Shown: one piece after another, positions 61,312-64,000 of the stretch
Position numbering within the stretch: position 1 is the first letter of the stretch
Layout: each line of letters starts with the position of its first letter
NCBI GenBank assembly: GCA_032191485.1
Contig: JAVDOI010000003.1
Coordinates: 26,087,836-26,151,835, forward strand
Direction of reading: 5' to 3'
DNA: 64,000 bases
From: Leptoclinus maculatus
Lineage: Eukaryota; Chordata; Actinopteri; Perciformes; Stichaeidae
Notes under the pieces: generated by a model
What the model saw: the letters and a program-made list of their open reading frames with translations, nothing else
What the model was told of the DNA's origin: nothing
The model's database searches: none
Program-made: the position numbers and the translations under genes

Positions 61312-62409
61312 ACCCACAAAATAAATAATAATAATTATAATCATTATTTTTTTTTTTTACTTTTTTTACTTTTTTTCCACCAGCAAAAAAAAAAAAAAAA
61401 CTTTTGGTGCATCCATCTGTAACCATAACACTGACCAGATTTTTCCAGTTGCTATAGAAAGTCGAAATTATGAGATACTTTAACACAACAGTCATAGAAG
61501 CAGCTATGACATATGAATGGATTGTGAGTACATTGAAGACTTCTTTAAAACGTGGCTTTACAACACATGAAATACAGATGATGTTTCACATGGATTGTAC
61601 TGAGCAAACGCACCCTTGAAGCTCTGGAGTATAAAGAATGAAACCAATGTGGCTGAGGTGGCGACCAATAAACTATGGAAGCCCATTCACGCCAGCAAAA
61701 AAATTAAAAATAAGATCACCAAAAAAAATACAAAATAAATGAATTCACAAAAAAATAAATAAAAAAAAATGAATTCACAAAAAAAAAAAAAATTATAATT
61801 AATTCACAAAAAAAAAAAATATATATATATATATATATTTTTTTTTTTTTTACTTTTTCTCTGTCAGCAAAAAAGAAAAAAAAAAAAGATGTTTCCAGTT
61901 GCTGTTTATTGGTCGCCACCTCAGCCACATTGGTTTCATTCTTTATACTCCAGAGCTGCTTCTTGCTTAACATTCTATTCAAGGGTGCGTTTGCTCAGTA
62001 CAATCCATGTGAAACATCATCTGTATTTCATGTGTTGTAAAGCCACGTTTTAAAGAAGTCTTCAATGTACTCACAATCCATTCATATGTCATAGCTGCTT
62101 CTATGACTGTTGTGTTAAAGTATCTCATAATTTCGACTTTCTATAGCAACTGGAAAAATCTGGTCAGTGTTATGGTTACAGATGGATGCACCAAAAGTTT
62201 TTATTTTTTTTTGCTGGTGGAAAAAAAGTCAAATAAAAAAAAATAAAAAAAATTATTAGAATTATTATTATTTATTTTGTGGGTGGATTTTTTTTTTTTT
62301 TTTTTTTTGTGAATTACATTATTTATTTCTTTTTTTTAATTACTATTTTTTTTTTTTTTTTTTTTAGTGATCTTTTTTTTATTTTTGCTGGTGGGAATGG
62401 GCTTCCATA
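61226..62409. mobile_element. 1.2-kb palindromic foldback element with near-identical arms
   Basis: The left arm 61396-61673 and right arm 61904-62202 are inverted copies identical at every aligned base apart from one 21-nt indel: right-arm sequence, on the minus strand TAGAATGTTAAGCAAGAAGC plus A, is missing at 61619-61620 on the left. Outside the cores, AC-rich and poly-A segments with GTAATTCAC, TCCACCCACAAAATAAATAA and CCACCAGC motifs are also mirrored, but diverge in homopolymer length. TATGGAAGCCCATTC occurs at 61674-61688 and, inverted, at 62395-62409, so the right part has terminal inverted repeats like a MITE. The left edge shows the truncated form CTATGGAAG (61225-61233). The 230-bp centre is A/T-rich. 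It is most likely an inverted duplication of one non-autonomous DNA element. Confidence 0.85.
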
Positions 62410-62494
62410 CAATACAGACACAACAAAAGTAAATGGAAATACTGTCAGAAAATAGTGGAGCGGTCGTCGGATAAGCAGAGAAGCAGTGCGCTGC

Positions 62495-62518
62495 TGTGTG
62501 TGTGTGTGTGTGTGTGTG
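62495..62518. repeat. (TG)n microsatellite
   Basis: 12 TG units. Confidence 0.95.
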
Positions 62519-63400
62519 CTGCGTGTGTGCTGGAGGGAGATAGAAAGATGTCCAGGGAGGCGTAGTCGGATAGCAGCGACGGTGACTGCACGAGCCATGG
62601 TTGTTACAAATGAATGCTACAGCTCCTCGAGATCCGAGCAGAGAACACTCGCTTTGTTTGCCAGCAGCTGAACATAGCGGCGTGGTCGACCCCAAAGTTA
62701 GCTACAACCTAGCCCTGGAACATTGATGGAGTGTCCCCTTCACAGTCGGGAGGCCGGAGCAGCGGTGTTACACAAGCTTTTGTTCAAATACTGTATGTTT
62801 ACTCCATACCCTTGAGCATCCAGCTGAGGAAATGAAATAACAGGAGCCGTAATAGTGTTACTCAAACCTGATTTGTCAGATTTTTGTCAGAGTCCCAAGA
62901 GTTGTATGATATGGCTAACTTCACCTTGAGATACCCCTCTTATCGAACTTGAAAGTGAAACGTAAAAGTGGTCTTAATCACTCATAATTCATGATGATTT
63001 TGTGTTTATTGATCGGTAGGAATGATTAACAAGAGGTCCACTGTGTCGAAAGACAATCTTGCGAACACGTCTTTTTAATAAGACATCGCTCATCAATCGT
63101 TAACGAGGTAAATTAGGAAATCAATCACGATGTTGATATTAGATTATATCACTCGGCCCTGCAGCAAATAACCTCTACTGTTTGCCAATTCTCCACAGCG
63201 TCGAATGCAGCGAACCCAACTCGCGGCTAATCCAAAAAATGGGTAAAGAGGTGGAGCGTCGGTGGAGCTGTGGCGAGCCCATGGTGACGGAGCAAGAAGA
63301 GAGATCTGAGACGACACCCACCTGTCACTCAAAGAGGCCACGCCCTCAATAATTTTTTCGGAAACCTTTGCTTCTTTTGCTTTCATCACACACTGTTTAG

Positions 63401-63401
<1 letters not shown>

Positions 63402-63432
<31 letters not shown>
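63402..63432. repeat. (AG)n microsatellite
   Basis: AG/GA units with one GGG interruption. Confidence 0.95.
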
Positions 63433-64000
63433 CAGCAAAAGACAGATGGGATAAGATGTAACGTCATGAGGTGGATTTGAACAGATGACGCTGGGGGGGG
63501 GCTTGAGCCCGCTACGGTGCACCTGGACAACTTACAGCGCGATCACAACCGTGATGTAATGGGCGAGCTATAAAGATATGAGCAGAGAAGTTTATTCACA
63601 TTCATTTGGTCCGTTCTACAGCAGGGATGCGCGTGTAATGGAAAGACACGTTTGTATTTTTGAGTCCACAGAGTAACGGAGTCTCTCGAGCATGAAAACA
63701 ATTGCAAGCTGGCAGAAATTATTTTTTTTCTGATCATATAATTCCACATTCTTATTATTTCTTGTGGTCTGGTAATGGAGATTGAATGGAAATATGAGAC
63801 AGGCAAAGCCCCCCCCCCCGCCCCCTGCACTCCCTCCCTCCCTTCAGTTCACTAGTATTAATTTAATGCTTCGTCTATCTAATATTGTAATCCTATCAAA
63901 TTTTCTGCTACTGTAATTTTGCCCATCATCACCTCTGAGCCATGAAGCGCAGACCCACGAGTATATATTCCCAGAGACTCCAACTCCATCAGACTCCACA

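Larger units (their letters stand above)
62410..64000. other. 5' flank, no gene seen
   Basis: Contains (GT)n at 62495-62518, a moderately CpG-rich stretch at 62540-62700, (GA)n at 63402-63432 and an 11-C run at 63809-63819. No exon or transposon was recognised. Confidence 0.5.

Noticed and set aside
61112..61495. Phe/Lys-rich frames in the palindrome
   Set aside because: Translations of poly-A/T runs.
1..64000. CRISPR arrays, operons, bacterial promoters or terminators
   Set aside because: Nothing of the kind is present. Tandem repeats here are microsatellites, minisatellites and transposon ends of a vertebrate genome.

Overview
The window looks like nuclear DNA of a teleost fish, probably a percomorph. 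It is dense in (CA)n/(GT)n and (GA)n microsatellites, and I recognise several interspersed repeat families common in percomorph genomes. There are no operons, no long open frames and no bacterial signals. Nearly everything is non-coding.

Only one protein-coding exon can be supported. On the minus strand at 17423-17495 lies the first coding exon of an MDGA-family gene, best matched to mdga2 (MAM domain-containing GPI anchor protein 2, a neuronal cell-surface protein that binds neuroligins). It encodes a start methionine, a signal peptide and the first mature residues QGVY, then a phase-1 GTGAGTG donor. A CpG-rich block upstream (about 17.5-18.5 kb) is the likely promoter and 5' UTR. Positions 1-17422 are therefore the start of intron 1, and about 18.5-64 kb is the 5' flank of the gene.

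Intron 1 (1-17.4 kb) holds mostly unique sequence, relics of interspersed repeats (about 2.9, 3.3 and 4.9 kb), a tRNA-derived SINE (11.7 kb), a MITE (12.1-12.4 kb), microsatellites and an exact 87-bp tandem duplication (16.1-16.3 kb). The 5' flank holds a second CpG-rich block (29.0-29.4 kb) and many transposable elements. The clearest are a complete 1037-bp hAT-type element with 14-bp terminal repeats and an 8-bp target-site duplication (25557-26593), a foldback element (41.3-41.7 kb), a MITE flanked by TTAA (49.05-49.6 kb), two copies of one percomorph repeat (33.7 and 58.9 kb) and a 1.2-kb palindrome whose arms are identical apart from one 21-nt indel (61.2-62.4 kb).

No new enzymatic or defence system is visible. 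The points most worth checking are the recent palindrome, the complete hAT element, the second CpG block and the repeat-poor stretches that may be conserved non-coding elements of the mdga2 regulatory domain. Family assignments of repeats rest on recognition by eye, not on a database search.
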